Shown: piece after piece, positions 63,957 to 64,000 of the stretch
Position numbering within the stretch: position 1 is the stretch's first letter
Layout: the number at the start of each line of letters is the position of its first letter
Assembly (NCBI RefSeq): GCF_010894435.1
Contig: NZ_JAAIXZ010000002.1
Location: 372,001 to 436,000, forward strand
Reading direction: 5' to 3'
Source of the DNA: Pyxidicoccus trucidator
GTDB lineage: Bacteria; Myxococcota; Myxococcia; Myxococcales; Myxococcaceae
DNA: 64,000 nucleotides
The notes under the pieces: model-generated
Told to the model about the DNA's origin: nothing
Databases searched by the model: none
The model's input: the letters and a program-made list of their open reading frames with translations, nothing else
Program-made: the position numbers and the translations under genes

Positions 63957-64000
63957 TCAGTCCCGCCGTCCGGCCCAGAAGAGGTTGGTGCCCGACTCGT
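63957..64000 (-). CDS. C-terminal end of an unidentified gene (partial)
   Basis: On the minus strand an open frame enters from the right edge and ends with TGA at 63957-63959. The visible residues are ESGTNLFWAGRRD, too few to identify a family. Its stop converges on the DUF2378 gene across a small hairpin. Confidence 0.45.
   Translation of the reverse strand, partial: ESGTNLFWAGRRD

Overview
The window is high-GC, gene-dense chromosomal DNA from a myxobacterium, most likely family Myxococcaceae (Myxococcus, Corallococcus or Pyxidicoccus). The support is protein families largely confined to that group (DUF2381/TIGR02268, DUF2378/TIGR02265, TIGR02270, MXAN_0049-type Imm11), a MYXO-CTERM sorting tail, several Ser/Thr-kinase-like proteins, and two polymorphic toxin/immunity loci. 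No rRNA, tRNA, CRISPR array or intact transposon was seen. The only mobile-element trace is a decayed IS30-type transposase tail.

Layout. 1-3.3 kb (minus): a DUF485 membrane protein (cut by the window edge), acetyl-CoA synthetase and an OprO/OprP-like porin. 3.5-6.45 kb (minus): a contact-dependent toxin module made of a SitA-like lipoprotein with a Tox-REase-5 nuclease tip, an Imm52 protein and a SUFU-domain protein. A tandem-repeat DNA element lies upstream of both the porin and the toxin gene. 6.6-12.1 kb (minus): a membrane protein, then a translationally coupled cbrX-cbrA-cbrB-like set (mini membrane protein, Na+/solute-symporter histidine kinase, NtrC-type regulator) that may sense carbon sources and could control acs. 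12.2-19.2 kb (plus): GspE/PilB-like ATPase, FHA protein, cereblon-like CULT protein, Eis-like acetyltransferase, SDR epimerase, WGR protein and two lipoproteins. 19.2-28.4 kb: lipoprotein, solute-binding protein, MYXO-CTERM GH88 hydrolase, aldo/keto reductase, M14 carboxypeptidase, Spy/CpxP-like protein and a membrane sulfatase. 28.65-32.2 kb: dnaE, ending in a strong hairpin.

32.3-37.6 kb (plus): a type VI secretion cargo cluster with a PAAR-like DUF4150 protein, a TIGR02270 protein fused to a degenerate ketoacyl-synthase domain, an AHH nuclease effector with an apparent frameshift, and two different immunity-type genes (Imm11 and Imm49). It is followed by the IS30 relic. 37.9-43.7 kb: a crotonase, a DUF4177-like protein, a prephenate dehydrogenase-chorismate mutase fusion, a U32 peptidase-family protein and a 2,4-dienoyl-CoA reductase-like SDR. 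43.9-49.6 kb: a 1,917-residue surface lipoprotein of Ig-like repeats and lamin-tail domains, with a textbook terminator. 49.85-54.0 kb: an M3 peptidase and, on the other strand, a lipase with its foldase. 54.7-64 kb: a conserved protein preceded by a decayed partial copy of itself, a DUF2381 protein coupled to a Ser/Thr kinase, a probable pseudokinase, an NTF2-like protein coupled to glycogen phosphorylase, a DUF2378 protein and the tail of one more gene.

Two loci carry most of the interest: the lipoprotein nuclease module next to acs and the AHH-effector cluster downstream of dnaE. Both fit kin-discrimination or competition systems. Function calls rest on reading motifs in the translations; no database search was possible.
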